64,000 nucleotides of DNA from Bacillus sp. sid0103 (GCF_019219025.1 NZ_JAHUWN010000006.1:204294-268293), one strand, 5' to 3'. Counted from the first letter of the stretch, positions 33,914-43,862 are shown. The notes: generated by a model from the sequence alone, not told the origin. Numbers and translations are program-made.

Positions 33914-34543
33914 GTGATAAGAGATAAAAGTGCTTACTTTCATTTACTACTTATCTTGATTGTAATTGCCGTTTTTAGTTGGTCAATCTATAAGCCAGCA
34001 GGATATTTAATATGGGCGATGGAAGTAGTTCCTGCCATTGTAATATGTATGATTGTACTTTTTACCTATAATAAGTTTCGTCTTACTTCGCTAGCCTATC
34101 TCATAATTGCCATTCTTTCGATTCTTACCTTCATTGGTGGTCATTATACTTACTCAAAGGTTCCACTTTTTACTTGGATAAAAGATTATTTTGAATTAAA
34201 TCGAAACCACTATGACCGCTTTGGGCATTTCTTAAAAGGATTGTTTGCCATTGTAATAAGAGAAGTATTAATCCGAAAAAGAGTGACTAAAAAAGGTCCT
34301 TGGTTAATTTCGGTGATATTAAGTTTTTCACTCGCAATTGGAGCTATGTATGAAATAATCGAATGGTTATCGACTAAATTAACAAAGAACAGAAAGACTT
34401 CCACTGAGTTTTTAGGAGCACAAGGTGATATTTGGGATGCACAGTGGGATATGTTTTTAACCTTTATTGGTTCTATCCTCGCCTTACTCATATTATCAAA
34501 AGTACATAACAGGCTATTAGAAAAAATTAAGGGATTGAAATAA
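33914..34543 (+). CDS. DUF2238 (YjdF-type) integral membrane protein
   Basis: A 209-residue protein with about six membrane spans. Conserved polar motifs include GGHYTYSKVPL, NHYDRFGHFLKG, YEIIEW and GAQGDIWDAQWDM, typical of DUF2238. These Asp/His/Glu residues in membrane segments suggest metal binding or an enzymatic core, but no function is established. GTG start at 33914 after TAGGAGTGAG; monocistronic. Confidence 0.75.
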   Translation: MIRDKSAYFHLLLILIVIAVFSWSIYKPAGYLIWAMEVVPAIVICMIVLFTYNKFRLTSLAYLIIAILSILTFIGGHYTYSKVPLFTWIKDYFELNRNHYDRFGHFLKGLFAIVIREVLIRKRVTKKGPWLISVILSFSLAIGAMYEIIEWLSTKLTKNRKTSTEFLGAQGDIWDAQWDMFLTFIGSILALLILSKVHNRLLEKIKGLK

Positions 34544-34728
34544 AAAAAGGAAGAAGGATTATTTTGTAATTCTTGTACTAGTTATTTAAGCCATTCTTTA
34601 TTTTGTAGACGTAACACATTTGTAATGGTAAGGTTTTCCTATGGAGGAAAGTATTTTAACAATAAATTGGGTTAACAGGAAGGACTGACCATTCTATTCA
34701 ATTCTAATTGAGAGGAGGAAGCACCTAC

Positions 34729-35661
34729 ATGAATTTTTCTCAAGATACTATTATTGATGTAAAAGGACTTGTAAAGAACTATGGATCATTTAAAGCGGTG
34801 AGTGGTGTCCATTTTCAAGTACGAAAGGGTGAGATATTCGGTCTCTTGGGTCCTAATGGCGCAGGGAAAACGACTACGCTTGAAATGCTGGTAGGCCTGC
34901 GTAAACCAGATGAAGGAACAGCCATAATTGGTTCACACGATATCTTACGTGAGCTTTCAAAAATAAAGGAAATCATCGGGGTACAGTTACAATCAACTTC
35001 GCTTTTTGAACTGCTGACTGTTGAGGAAATTCTGCAAATGTACGCAAGCTTTTATCCATCACATATTTCTATTTCTCAACTCATAGAAGATGTGTTGCTT
35101 ACTGAGAAAAGCAAAAGCCGAATAAAAGGTCTTTCAGGTGGTCAAAAGCAGCGTTTAGCGATTGCTCTAGCATTGGTTCACGATCCACAGGTTGTTTTCT
35201 TAGATGAACCGACCACGGGTTTAGATCCTCAAGCTAGACGATCATTATGGGATATTGTTCTTCAATTGAAAAATAAAGGCAAAACAATCGTGTTAACCAC
35301 TCATTACATGGATGAAGCACACAATCTATGCGATCGAATTGCCATCATGGATCAAGGGGAACTGATTGCTTTGGATGCCCCTACTCAATTAGTGAAAAGT
35401 CTCCAGTCAGATAGCGCCTTAGAGTTTAGAGTCTTAGAACAAGTAGACTTCATTGATTTCTCTAGTATTGACTGTGTAAAGAAAGTTGGAAATCAAACAG
35501 ATATCCATGTACTTTATACGGATCATTTACAGAACACATTGACAAGCTTAATCCAATTTGCAACTGAAAACAATCTGCAAATAATTGATCTGCAAACAAG
35601 GACAGCGACACTAGAAGATGTATTTATTCACATGACGGGAAGGAGATTAAGAGAAGCATGA
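34729..35661 (+). CDS. ABC-2 type exporter ATPase
   Basis: ATG at 34729 follows GAGGAGGA; the longer TTG frame includes that ribosome site. A 310-residue drug/lipid-exporter-type ATPase with Walker A GPNGAGKTT, signature [16 protein letters not shown], Walker B VVFLDEPTTGLDP and a C-terminal extension ending DVFIHMTGR, as in DrrA/YadG-like proteins. It partners the permease encoded next (4-bp overlap). Confidence 0.85.
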   Translation: MNFSQDTIIDVKGLVKNYGSFKAVSGVHFQVRKGEIFGLLGPNGAGKTTTLEMLVGLRKPDEGTAIIGSHDILRELSKIKEIIGVQLQSTSLFELLTVEEILQMYASFYPSHISISQLIEDVLLTEKSKSRIKGLSGGQKQRLAIALALVHDPQVVFLDEPTTGLDPQARRSLWDIVLQLKNKGKTIVLTTHYMDEAHNLCDRIAIMDQGELIALDAPTQLVKSLQSDSALEFRVLEQVDFIDFSSIDCVKKVGNQTDIHVLYTDHLQNTLTSLIQFATENNLQIIDLQTRTATLEDVFIHMTGRRLREA

Positions 35662-36758
35662 AAGCTTACTGGCAGTTAACTCTCGCACAGCTGCGCATTT
35701 TTCTACGGAATCGCCAGGTGCTGATGTGGACTTTGATCTTCCCGATCCTCCTCATGACCATGCTAGGTTTATTTTTAGGTAAAGGAAATGGACTATCCCT
35801 GTCAATCGGACTGATTGATGAAGATCACACAACGTTTTCAAGTGAGTTTGTAAAAGCTCTTAAAAAAAATGAAGCAATTCATCTAGAGATGAGAAAAGAT
35901 GAAGAGTCAGCACAAACCAGTTTGAAAAATGGTGATTTACAACTTGTCGTCCTCATTCCTAAAGGCTATGAATCTAGTTTGAAAAATAGTGGATCACAAG
36001 TAAAGCCATTCAACATCCCGGTTTATTTTAATGATACGAATTTTGCTGTTTCACAGGTAGGCTTAGCTCTTGTTAATGGAGTAATCGATGAAATTAGTAA
36101 ACGTATTGTTTCTTATGAGCCAGTCGTTGTGATGGATTCGCACGGAATACAAGCTCTTCAATTGCAATATATTGATTTCTTGGTACCCGGTATTGTTGCT
36201 ATGATGATTATGAGTAATAACATGAATGGGGTAGCTGGTCAAATAGCAGCATGGAGAGAGCGTGGGATTTTACGCAGGATGCAGGGGACTACCCTCAAAG
36301 CCTCTACTTTCATAGCAGCACAAATTACAGCTAGGTTGGTAATGAATGGATTGCAAGCGCTGATAGTATTACTAGTTGCCCATCTCTTATTTGGCGTTGA
36401 AGTCCGCGGTTCTTGGTTTACCTTGATATGTTTTATAGTTCTTGGAACACTAGCTTTTATGGCAATCGGGTTCATCATTGCGGGAATTGCAAAAACACCT
36501 GAAAGTGCCGCACCGATCGCAGGTGTGCTATCATTCCCAATGTTATTTTTAGGGGGAGTTTTCTTCCCAATAAAAAATATGCCGGAGTTTCTTCAACCTA
36601 TCGTAAAGATCCTGCCGATTTCACATTTAAGCACGGCATTGCGAGAAATCATGAATGTTGGGGCAAGCTGGACGAGTTTGGGGATGGAAACAGCTATTTT
36701 AGGCGGTTGGCTAATTGCTGCATTTGTGATAGCTAGTTATACATTTAAATGGGAGTAA
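35658..36758 (+). CDS. ABC-2 type exporter permease
   Basis: A 366-residue permease: one N-terminal span, a large extracellular domain (about residues 45-165) and five C-terminal spans, with GILRRMQGTTLKASTF and FPMLFLGGVFFPIKNMPEFLQ, typical of ABC-2 multidrug exporters. Its ATGA overlap with the ATPase gene shows coupling. The substrate is unknown. Confidence 0.85.
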   Translation: MKAYWQLTLAQLRIFLRNRQVLMWTLIFPILLMTMLGLFLGKGNGLSLSIGLIDEDHTTFSSEFVKALKKNEAIHLEMRKDEESAQTSLKNGDLQLVVLIPKGYESSLKNSGSQVKPFNIPVYFNDTNFAVSQVGLALVNGVIDEISKRIVSYEPVVVMDSHGIQALQLQYIDFLVPGIVAMMIMSNNMNGVAGQIAAWRERGILRRMQGTTLKASTFIAAQITARLVMNGLQALIVLLVAHLLFGVEVRGSWFTLICFIVLGTLAFMAIGFIIAGIAKTPESAAPIAGVLSFPMLFLGGVFFPIKNMPEFLQPIVKILPISHLSTALREIMNVGASWTSLGMETAILGGWLIAAFVIASYTFKWE

Positions 36759-36782
36759 AAAAACAATATAGGAGGAAAAACA

Positions 36783-37202
36783 ATGAATCAAAATTACCAG
36801 AATCACCGTAGATTTCACCCATTGTTTCATTATATCTTATCGCTCTTATTATTACTTACATTGGTAGGTGCTATTTGGTTAATTATTAGAAACGGAATTA
36901 GTCTATCTGCCATCCTTTTTTTAGCCATCGTTTTTATCTTGGCCATCATGTTTTTATTAATTAGACAGTATCCTTTAAAAGCACAGGACCGAGCGATACG
37001 AGCAGAAGAAAATCTTCGCCATTATGTTTTGACAGGAAAATTACTTGATGCCAGACTTACAATGGGTCAAATTATAGCTCTCAGGTTTGCTAGTGATGAT
37101 GAATTACCGGAACTAAGCGAAAAGGCAGTTTCACAAAATTTAAGCCCAGATGAAATTAAGAAACAGATTACTAATTGGAAAGCAGATTATTATAGAGTGT
37201 AA
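36783..37202 (+). CDS. DUF6526-type small membrane protein
   Basis: A 139-residue protein: a polar N-terminus (NQNYQNHRRFHPLFHY), two membrane spans, then a soluble helical tail (AIRAEENLRHYVLTGKLLDARLTMGQIIALRFASDDELPEL). This layout matches Bacillus DUF6526 proteins. The function is unknown. It lies 24 bp after the permease with its own AGGAGG site, so it is likely the third gene of the exporter operon. Confidence 0.7.
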   Translation: MNQNYQNHRRFHPLFHYILSLLLLLTLVGAIWLIIRNGISLSAILFLAIVFILAIMFLLIRQYPLKAQDRAIRAEENLRHYVLTGKLLDARLTMGQIIALRFASDDELPELSEKAVSQNLSPDEIKKQITNWKADYYRV

Positions 37203-37408
37203 TATTAGCAAAAACCTACTCTCCAATTGGATAGAGATTTTAATTTTCATGTTAAAAGCAGTGTGATTTGGTGAAATTGATGTGCCCCCCGGGTATCTGG
37301 ATCATGAGATATTGAATGGTTCTTCCTATTCTGTTAATCGCGTGAAAGAGACGGACATTCTAACTTCTATTAAACTTCCAGAAGGGATTGTGTTGATGTA
37401 AAAGGTGG

Positions 37409-37807
37409 TTAAACGCCCGAAAACAGTTTTAGGGAAGAGTTACGGTAAGAAAGAGGCCTCTTAAATTCCCAAAGATCGGATTCACAAAGGATTCGGGTAA
37501 GAAAGAGGCCTCTTAAATTCCCATAGATCTGATTCACAAAGGATTCGGGTAAGAAAGAGGCCTCTTAAATTCCCAAAGATCGGATTCGCAAAGGATTCGG
37601 GTAAGAAAGAGGCCTCTTAAATTCCCAAAGATCGGATTCGCAAAGGGTTCGGGTAAAAAAGAGAGCCTCTTATTTCCCGAAATCTGTTCTCCAAGGTGGA
37701 TACGGTAAGAAAGAGTCCTCTTAAATGCCCGAAAGCTGATTTCGCATGGGGATACGGTAAGTAAGAGAGTTCTTTAGTGCCCGAAACCCTGATTAATTAA
37801 TGAAACG
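37409..37807. repeat. Tandem array A, 52-bp period, about 7-8 copies
   Basis: The GGTAAG (or GGT) landmark recurs at 37444, 37496, 37548, 37600, 37652, 37704 and 37756, exactly 52 bp apart, with decayed partial copies at both ends. The central copies carry the perfect palindrome AAGAGGCCTCTT. There is no coding frame through the array. The stretch between 37203 and the array has no supported gene. Confidence 0.9.
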
Positions 37808-37856
37808 GTCACTATGAGGTCGTTCCCAAAAACTATAATTTACCATGATTCACACT

Positions 37857-37874
37857 TTGTTCAACATTTCACAA
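37857..37874. promoter_or_regulatory. Rex-type site 1 (imperfect)
   Basis: TTGTTCAACATTTCACAA has one good half of TTGTGAA-N4-TTCACAA, upstream of the 75-residue gene. Confidence 0.5.
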
Positions 37875-37932
37875 ACTATTTTCCAAATTTCATGTTATGA
37901 TCAATTCATAAACAAACAAGGAGTGATAAGAC

Positions 37933-38160
37933 ATGATGGTTTGTGAATGGAAAACCTTCTCGACCGATTCTGAAACTTATACAATGGAAACATTCGAAGA
38001 ATCAGTTGGTGACGAATTTGAGGCAATGTATTTCAAAGAAAATGAAGATGTTCCTGCCTATATTTGGACCGTAAATTACGTGATCATTGTTAAAAAGTAT
38101 TCGAAAGTTCTAACCGACATTTTATTCGAAAAGATACCGCGTAATCCTGTGTGTGAATAA
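37933..38160 (+). CDS. Small acidic hypothetical protein, probably Rex-controlled
   Basis: A 75-residue protein starting at ATG after AAGGAGTGA. It is acidic (SVGDEFEAMYFKENEDVPAY) with a hydrophobic YIWTVNYVIIV strand and a basic tail. I recognise no family. It lies between an imperfect and a good Rex box and directly upstream of adhE, so it is likely expressed when the NADH/NAD ratio rises (inference). Candidates are a fermentation-linked regulator or a small adaptor. Confidence 0.5.
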   Translation: MMVCEWKTFSTDSETYTMETFEESVGDEFEAMYFKENEDVPAYIWTVNYVIIVKKYSKVLTDILFEKIPRNPVCE

Positions 38161-38206
38161 CAAATTGCGTAAAAATCAAGTGGAATGTTTTTATTTTTAA
38201 CAGATA

Positions 38207-38224
38207 ATGTGAAAAACTTCACAA
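38207..38224. promoter_or_regulatory. Rex box 2
   Basis: ATGTGAAAAACTTCACAA, one mismatch from TTGTGAA-N4-TTCACAA. Confidence 0.75.
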
Positions 38225-38277
38225 ATAAGACACCCAAAGAAAATACCAACTTGATTGTTTATATTTTTTATAAACAT

Positions 38278-38295
38278 TTGTGAAAAATTTCACAA
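38278..38295. promoter_or_regulatory. Rex box 3
   Basis: TTGTGAAAAATTTCACAA, an exact match to the Rex consensus, 27 bp before the adhE ATG. Confidence 0.85.
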
Positions 38296-38321
38296 AAACT
38301 AAATCAAACGGAGGTATTACG

Positions 38322-40925
38322 ATGACAGTGGTAGAAACGGCAGTTAAAGAAAAGCAAAATGTAACAAAGATGGTTAATGTTTTGGTTGAGAAGGGTCTAA
38401 AAGCCTTGGATGAATTCCGTAACTTTGACCAAGAAATGATTAATGAAATTGTCAAAGAAATGGCCTTGGCTGGTCTTGACCAACACATGCCGCTTGCGAA
38501 ATTAGCGGTTGACGAAACAGGGAGAGGGGTTTACGAAGATAAAATCATCAAAAACATGTTTGCTACAGAATATGTTTATCATAATATCAAATACGATAAA
38601 ACCGTTGGTATCATTAACGAAAATGAACTTGAAGGAATGATTGAAATTGCGGAACCCGTGGGAGTTATTGCGGGAGTAACACCAGTAACTAACCCAACAT
38701 CGACCACTATGTTTAAAGCACTTATTTCGATAAAGACCAGAAATCCAATTATTTTTGCCTTCCACCCATCAGCTCAAAAATGCAGCAGCGAAGCGGCAAG
38801 GGTTCTTAGAGATGCAGCAATCAAGGCGGGAGCTCCAGAAAATTGCATCCAATGGATCGAAATACCATCGCTCGAAGCAACCCAAGCTTTAATGAACCAC
38901 TCCAAAATTTCATTAATTCTTGCCACTGGCGGTGCGGGCATGGTTAAATCAGCGTACAGTTCAGGGAAGCCAGCTCTAGGTGTAGGACCAGGAAATGTCC
39001 CTTGCTATATTGAAAAAACGGCGAATCTTCATCAAGCAGTAAATGACTTAATTTTATCAAAGACGTTTGATAATGGAATGATTTGTGCATCTGAACAAGC
39101 AGTTATTATAGATAAAGAAATTTACGATGATGTAAAACAAGAAATGATGGCAAATAATTGTTATTTTTTAAATGAGGAAGAAAAATCAAAGGTGGAAAAA
39201 TTAGTCATTAATGAACAGTCATGTGCTGTTAACGCCGCAATTGTAGGGATGGCCGCTTCTCAAATCGCTGAAATGGCAGGAGTAAAGGTTCCAGACCATA
39301 CGAAGATTCTTGTTGCTGAAATAAAAGGTGTTGGACCAGACTACCCGCTTTCAAGGGAAAAATTAAGCCCAGTGCTCGCATGTTACAAGGTAGGCTGTCT
39401 CGAGGAAGGACTAAAACGAGCAGAAGAAATGCTGGAGTTCGGTGGGTTAGGTCACTCAGCTGTAATTCACACCACTGACCAAACGGTAATTCAAAAGTTT
39501 GGCTTACGGATGAGAGCAGGCCGAATTATTGTCAACGCCCCATCTTCACAAGGTGCGATTGGTGATATATATAATGCCTATATGCCGTCCTTGACCCTTG
39601 GCTGTGGAACGTATGGCGGAAACTCAGTTTCTACAAACGTGGGCACCATTCATTTGATCAACATTAAAAAAGTAGCCAAAAGGAATATAAATATGCAGTG
39701 GTTTAAAGTTCCATCTAAAATTTATTTCGAGAAAAACTCTACACAGTACTTAGCAAAAATGCCGAAGATTTCAAAAGCATTTATTGTCACAGACCCTGGA
39801 ATGGTGAAATTAGGCTATGTAGATAAAGTGCTATACTATTTAAGAAAACGTCAAGATTATGTGCATTGCGAAATCTTTTCAGATGTTGAACCGGATCCAT
39901 CCATTGAAACAGTGATGAAGGGTGCCGAAATGATGGCTAATTTCCAGCCTGATGTAATCATCGCATTAGGCGGCGGGTCTGCCATGGATGCAGCCAAAGG
40001 AATGTGGTTATTTTACGAACATCCAGATACTGAATTCTTTGGCTTAAAACAAAAATTCTTAGATATTCGAAAACGAATTGTTAAATATCCACATCTCGGC
40101 CAAAGGGCACAATTCGTGGCTATTCCGACGACCTCTGGAACAGGTTCGGAAGTAACTTCCTTCTCAGTGATTACAGATAAAGAAGCAAATATTAAATATC
40201 CGCTTGCTGATTATGAATTGACTCCTGACGTGGCGATTATTGATCCGCAATTTGTGATGACCGTACCTAAACATATTACTGCCGATACGGGATTGGACGT
40301 CTTGACACACGCGATTGAAGCTTATGTTTCGTGTATGGCGAATGACTTTACAGATGGCCTAGCAATTAAAGCAATCCAACTCGTATTCGAGTACCTGCCA
40401 AGAGCCTACAAAAACGGACAGGATGAAGAAGCGCGTGAAAAGGTTCATAATGCTTCAACCATTGCCGGCATGGCCTTTGCTAACGCTTTTTTGGGTATTA
40501 ACCATAGTTTAGCTCATAAACTTGGTGCCGAATTCCATATTGCACATGGACGGGCGAATGCAATCCTGATGCCGCATGTTATTCGCTATAATGCAACCAA
40601 ACCGAAAAAATTTACAGCTTTTCCGAAGTACAACCATTTTAAGGCTGACAAACGTTATGCTGAAATTGCCAGAATACTAGGTTTATCTGCAAACACCACT
40701 GAGGAAGGTGTAGAGAGTCTTATTCAAGCTATTATCAAACTAGCAAAAGAACTTGAAATTCCAATGAGTCTTGAAGCAAATAATATTAATAAAGTTGAGT
40801 TTGAAAACAAGGTAGACTATTTAGCAGATCGGGCATTTGAAGATCAATGCACCACAGCCAATCCAAAGCTGCCATTAGTAATAGAATTAGCCGAAATTTA
40901 CCGTCAAGCATATAAAGGTGTATAA
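38322..40925 (+). CDS. adhE: Bifunctional acetaldehyde-CoA/alcohol dehydrogenase AdhE
   Basis: ATG at 38322 follows ACGGAGGT; the longer frame begins inside Rex box 3. The 867 residues comprise an N-terminal acylating aldehyde dehydrogenase (nucleophile C255 in GMICASEQ) and a C-terminal iron-dependent alcohol dehydrogenase (ALGGGSAMDAAKGMW, AIPTTSGTGSEVT, HALAHKLGA-like NHSLAHKLG). It converts acetyl-CoA to ethanol with two NADH and forms spirosomes. Two Rex boxes directly upstream indicate repression at low NADH and induction under fermentation. Confidence 0.95.
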   Translation: MTVVETAVKEKQNVTKMVNVLVEKGLKALDEFRNFDQEMINEIVKEMALAGLDQHMPLAKLAVDETGRGVYEDKIIKNMFATEYVYHNIKYDKTVGIINENELEGMIEIAEPVGVIAGVTPVTNPTSTTMFKALISIKTRNPIIFAFHPSAQKCSSEAARVLRDAAIKAGAPENCIQWIEIPSLEATQALMNHSKISLILATGGAGMVKSAYSSGKPALGVGPGNVPCYIEKTANLHQAVNDLILSKTFDNGMICASEQAVIIDKEIYDDVKQEMMANNCYFLNEEEKSKVEKLVINEQSCAVNAAIVGMAASQIAEMAGVKVPDHTKILVAEIKGVGPDYPLSREKLSPVLACYKVGCLEEGLKRAEEMLEFGGLGHSAVIHTTDQTVIQKFGLRMRAGRIIVNAPSSQGAIGDIYNAYMPSLTLGCGTYGGNSVSTNVGTIHLINIKKVAKRNINMQWFKVPSKIYFEKNSTQYLAKMPKISKAFIVTDPGMVKLGYVDKVLYYLRKRQDYVHCEIFSDVEPDPSIETVMKGAEMMANFQPDVIIALGGGSAMDAAKGMWLFYEHPDTEFFGLKQKFLDIRKRIVKYPHLGQRAQFVAIPTTSGTGSEVTSFSVITDKEANIKYPLADYELTPDVAIIDPQFVMTVPKHITADTGLDVLTHAIEAYVSCMANDFTDGLAIKAIQLVFEYLPRAYKNGQDEEAREKVHNASTIAGMAFANAFLGINHSLAHKLGAEFHIAHGRANAILMPHVIRYNATKPKKFTAFPKYNHFKADKRYAEIARILGLSANTTEEGVESLIQAIIKLAKELEIPMSLEANNINKVEFENKVDYLADRAFEDQCTTANPKLPLVIELAEIYRQAYKGV

Positions 40926-40933
40926 TAATCATC

Positions 40934-40987
40934 GCCAATACGAAAAATCAAACTAATTGGTTTTTCGTATTGGCTTTTATTTTTTTA
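40934..40987 (+). terminator. Terminator of adhE
   Basis: GCCAATACGAAAAA and TTTTTCGTATTGGC, then a T-rich tail. Confidence 0.85.
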
Positions 40988-41003
40988 GAAGAGGGTGTAT
41001 TTC

Positions 41004-41531
41004 GTGGCATACAGAATAAAAGATGTGATGATTTCCGAAACCGAAATTAAAGACAGAGTAAAGAAATTAGCAGAGCAAATTGAAAGTGATTTTAATAATG
41101 AAGCCATTGTTCTAATCGTTGTTCTTAAAGGATCATTTATCTTCGCTGCCGATTTGATTCGTGAGATGAAGGGGGATATCAAAATTGATTTCATCTCAGT
41201 ATCCAGCTATGGAGATGAAACAGCAACAACGGGAAAAGTAAGATTACTAAAGGATCTTGATGCGAATATTACCGGTCAGAATGTTTTAGTTGTTGAGGAT
41301 ATAATAGACAGTGGCCTGACCTTGCATTTCTTGCGCGGCCATTTGAAATCACATAATCCGAAACAAATAAAAATTTGCACGCTGTTAGATAAGCCTGAAA
41401 GAAGGAGAGTAGACTTGCCGGTTGATTATGTTGGCTTTGTCATCCCAGATGAATTCATCGTCGGCTATGGGATTGATTATGCACAAAAGTATCGAAATCT
41501 ACCATATATTTCAACGGTAGAGGAGTATTAA
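41004..41531 (+). CDS. hpt: Hypoxanthine phosphoribosyltransferase
   Basis: GTG at 41004 lies eight bases after GAAGAGGG, giving 175 residues. The PRPP-binding motif VLVVEDIIDSGLTL, the KGSFIFAADL loop and VGYGIDYAQKYRNLPYI identify the purine salvage enzyme that makes IMP or GMP from the base and PRPP. In bacilli the main gene sits between tilS and ftsH; this copy is elsewhere, so it may be a paralogue. Confidence 0.85.
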   Translation: MAYRIKDVMISETEIKDRVKKLAEQIESDFNNEAIVLIVVLKGSFIFAADLIREMKGDIKIDFISVSSYGDETATTGKVRLLKDLDANITGQNVLVVEDIIDSGLTLHFLRGHLKSHNPKQIKICTLLDKPERRRVDLPVDYVGFVIPDEFIVGYGIDYAQKYRNLPYISTVEEY

Positions 41532-41624
41532 TCAGTTTATTAATTTTAGTGGAAAATTTCTCTATTTTTAACATAAACGGTATACTTTTATTGTAAAAAC
41601 TTATGAATGATGGAGGAAAGAATC

Positions 41625-42128
41625 ATGTATACTTCTATATCTGAATTTATCGGGGAATGGAATCAAGAAGCATCCTCTACGCAAAAAGTGTTAGATGTTC
41701 TGACTGACCAATCCCTGCAACAAGAGGTATCCCCAAATGACCGTACGTTAGGGAGAATTGTGTGGCATGTTGTAGCTAGCACACAAGAAATGCTCAACGA
41801 GTTTGGCATATCTATAGAAAAAGTTGAAAATGGAAATGACGTACCATCTTCAGCAACAGTAATTGCTGATACTTTCCGCAAGGTTAGTGCTGACACAATT
41901 GACGCAGTCAAGCAGCAATGGACAGATGCATCCTTAAAAGAAATGAAGAATGTGTTCGGTATGGATATGCCAAAAGGAGTTACACTCTCTCTGTTGATTA
42001 AGCACATCATCCATCATCGCGGTCAAATGACCGTCCTCATGCGCCAAGCTGGATTAACTGTGCCAGGAGTATATGGGCCAGCACGCGAAGAATGGAGTCA
42101 AATGGGGATGGAAGCTCCCGCCTTATAA
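41625..42128 (+). CDS. DinB-family protein
   Basis: A 167-residue four-helix protein. The three histidines of the DinB metal site can be traced in GRIVWHVVAS and HIIHHRGQMT. DinB/YfiT proteins include thiol-S-transferases and metal-dependent hydrolases of bacillithiol biochemistry, but many are uncharacterised. ATG at 41625 is preceded by GGAGGAAAG. Confidence 0.8.
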   Translation: MYTSISEFIGEWNQEASSTQKVLDVLTDQSLQQEVSPNDRTLGRIVWHVVASTQEMLNEFGISIEKVENGNDVPSSATVIADTFRKVSADTIDAVKQQWTDASLKEMKNVFGMDMPKGVTLSLLIKHIIHHRGQMTVLMRQAGLTVPGVYGPAREEWSQMGMEAPAL

Positions 42129-42147
42129 ACGTACATACTGATCCTGT

Positions 42148-42178
42148 AAAAAGCACACTTCACAAGTGTGCTTTTTGT
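42148..42178 (+). terminator. Terminator
   Basis: AAAAAGCACACTT and AAGTGTGCTTTTT. Confidence 0.8.
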
Positions 42179-42612
42179 ATGTCATAGTTTCTCCTAGTGT
42201 ATTTGAACAGGTCATTCCTCTAAATGCTGACATTACGAATACTTCTTTCATTTTGAATCAAAATAGCTTGATGATATCATTGTGCTAGCATTCAGATAGA
42301 AGTGGGTTACGCTATTCTATCAATTGACTTGATATCAATCAAAGGATGTAATTCAAAAGTACTGCTTTTCAAAATAGTTTTATTAATTTAACATTTATGT
42401 TAAAATTTTCTACAAAATTCAACAAATTTATCTGAATTGAGTGTTAGCTTACTATATTAAATCCGCTATTATTTTGGTAAAATACGAATAAGAAAAAAAA
42501 TAATACATAAAACAAAAGAGCATTTGTTAGTTAATCGATTGCTAGACTATATAAATCTAAGATTTTTTTAAATAGTGAGGCAAATATTAAACGGATGTGC
42601 AGGAGGATTAAT
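42179..42612. other. AT-rich region upstream of the orphan ftsZ
   Basis: No supported ORF. It is very AT-rich with several promoter-like stretches near 42470-42560 and no recognisable riboswitch or operator. Confidence 0.5.
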
Positions 42613-43761
42613 ATGTGGGATTTTGACATGGATATAGATCAAGTAGCTAGAATAAAAGTAATTGGTGTTGGCGGCGGCGGGAATAACGCTGTCAATCGGA
42701 TGATTGAGGGCGGCGTTCAAGGTGTCGAATTTATTGCAGTCAATACAGACGCGCAAGCACTAAACCTATCAAAAGCAGAGATTAAAATGCAAATTGGCGC
42801 ACAATTAACACGAGGATTAGGGGCTGGCGCTAATCCAGAAGTAGGTAGAAAAGCGGTTGAAGAGAGCAGAAGGCAACTGGAAGATGTACTAAAAGGAGCA
42901 GACATGGTTTTCGTCACAGCTGGAATGGGCGGAGGTACAGGAACGGGTGCTGCACCTGCGATTGCAGAAATATCCCGCGCGCTTGGCGCGTTGACGATTG
43001 GGGTTGTGACTCGTCCGTTTGGATTTGAAGGCCGTAAACGCGCCTCAAATGCTGCAAACGGAATTGAGTTAATGAGTCAAGCGGTTGACACCTTAATCAT
43101 TGTTCCTAATGATCGTCTATTGCAGATTGTTGATAAAAGAACGCCGATGATTGAAGCGTTCCGTGAGGCAGATAATGTTCTACGTCAAGGTGTTCAAGGA
43201 ATTTCTGACTTAATCGCTGTCCCTGGCTTAATTAATCTGGATTTCGCTGACGTAAAGACCATTATGAGTAATCAAGGAACAGCACTAATGGGTATTGGGG
43301 TTGCTAAAGGGGATGGACGAGCAGTAGAGGCAGCCAAAAAAGCTATTTCCAGTCCATTATTAGAAACGTCAATTGACGGAGCCCAAGGGATCCTCATGAA
43401 TATTACGGGTGGGAAAGATTTAAGTCTATATGAAGTGCAAGAGGCAGCAGATCTTGTCGCCTCTGCGGCAGATAAAGATTTAAATATGATTTTTGGTTCG
43501 ATAATTAACGAGAATTTTAAAAACGAGATCATGATAACGGTAATTGCGACTGGCTTTGTTGATAAACTGGCACGATCTAAAAGTCCTTCTGCCCCAATCC
43601 AAAAGGATGGACCATCAAGAATCCAATTCCAAACCCAACCTATACAGGAACCGGTAAGTCAAGTTGAACCTTCGCATGATAATGGAAGCTACGGAGAAGA
43701 TGTAGAGGAATCTATCGACATCCCCACGTTTTTGCGTAACCGAAACAGAAGAAATCGATAG
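42613..43761 (+). CDS. ftsZ: FtsZ paralogue outside the division cluster
   Basis: ATG at 42613 follows CAGGAGGA. The 382-residue protein has all essential FtsZ features: [13 protein letters not shown], the tubulin signature [12 protein letters not shown], the T7 loop [11 protein letters not shown], a roughly 50-residue variable linker and the C-terminal [16 protein letters not shown] that binds FtsA and SepF. It differs at many positions from the typical Bacillus protein. There is no ftsA or any mur gene nearby, so this is probably a second FtsZ rather than the dcw copy. It may modulate or substitute for the main Z-ring protein in a special growth state (inference). Confidence 0.85.
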   Translation: MWDFDMDIDQVARIKVIGVGGGGNNAVNRMIEGGVQGVEFIAVNTDAQALNLSKAEIKMQIGAQLTRGLGAGANPEVGRKAVEESRRQLEDVLKGADMVFVTAGMGGGTGTGAAPAIAEISRALGALTIGVVTRPFGFEGRKRASNAANGIELMSQAVDTLIIVPNDRLLQIVDKRTPMIEAFREADNVLRQGVQGISDLIAVPGLINLDFADVKTIMSNQGTALMGIGVAKGDGRAVEAAKKAISSPLLETSIDGAQGILMNITGGKDLSLYEVQEAADLVASAADKDLNMIFGSIINENFKNEIMITVIATGFVDKLARSKSPSAPIQKDGPSRIQFQTQPIQEPVSQVEPSHDNGSYGEDVEESIDIPTFLRNRNRRNR

Positions 43762-43862
43762 CATTTTCTTTAATTCGGCGCTTTGATGACTAAGTACGTG
43801 ACAACATCCAAAGAATTGGAAAATGTCCCAGCTCGCTGCAACATTTCGCCATTTTTTTAATA

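Noticed and set aside
37282..37420. Possible coding fragment before array A (VPPGYLDHEILNG and so on)
   Set aside because: It is open for about 50 codons but has no ribosome site and no family I recognise; too weak to call even as a pseudogene.
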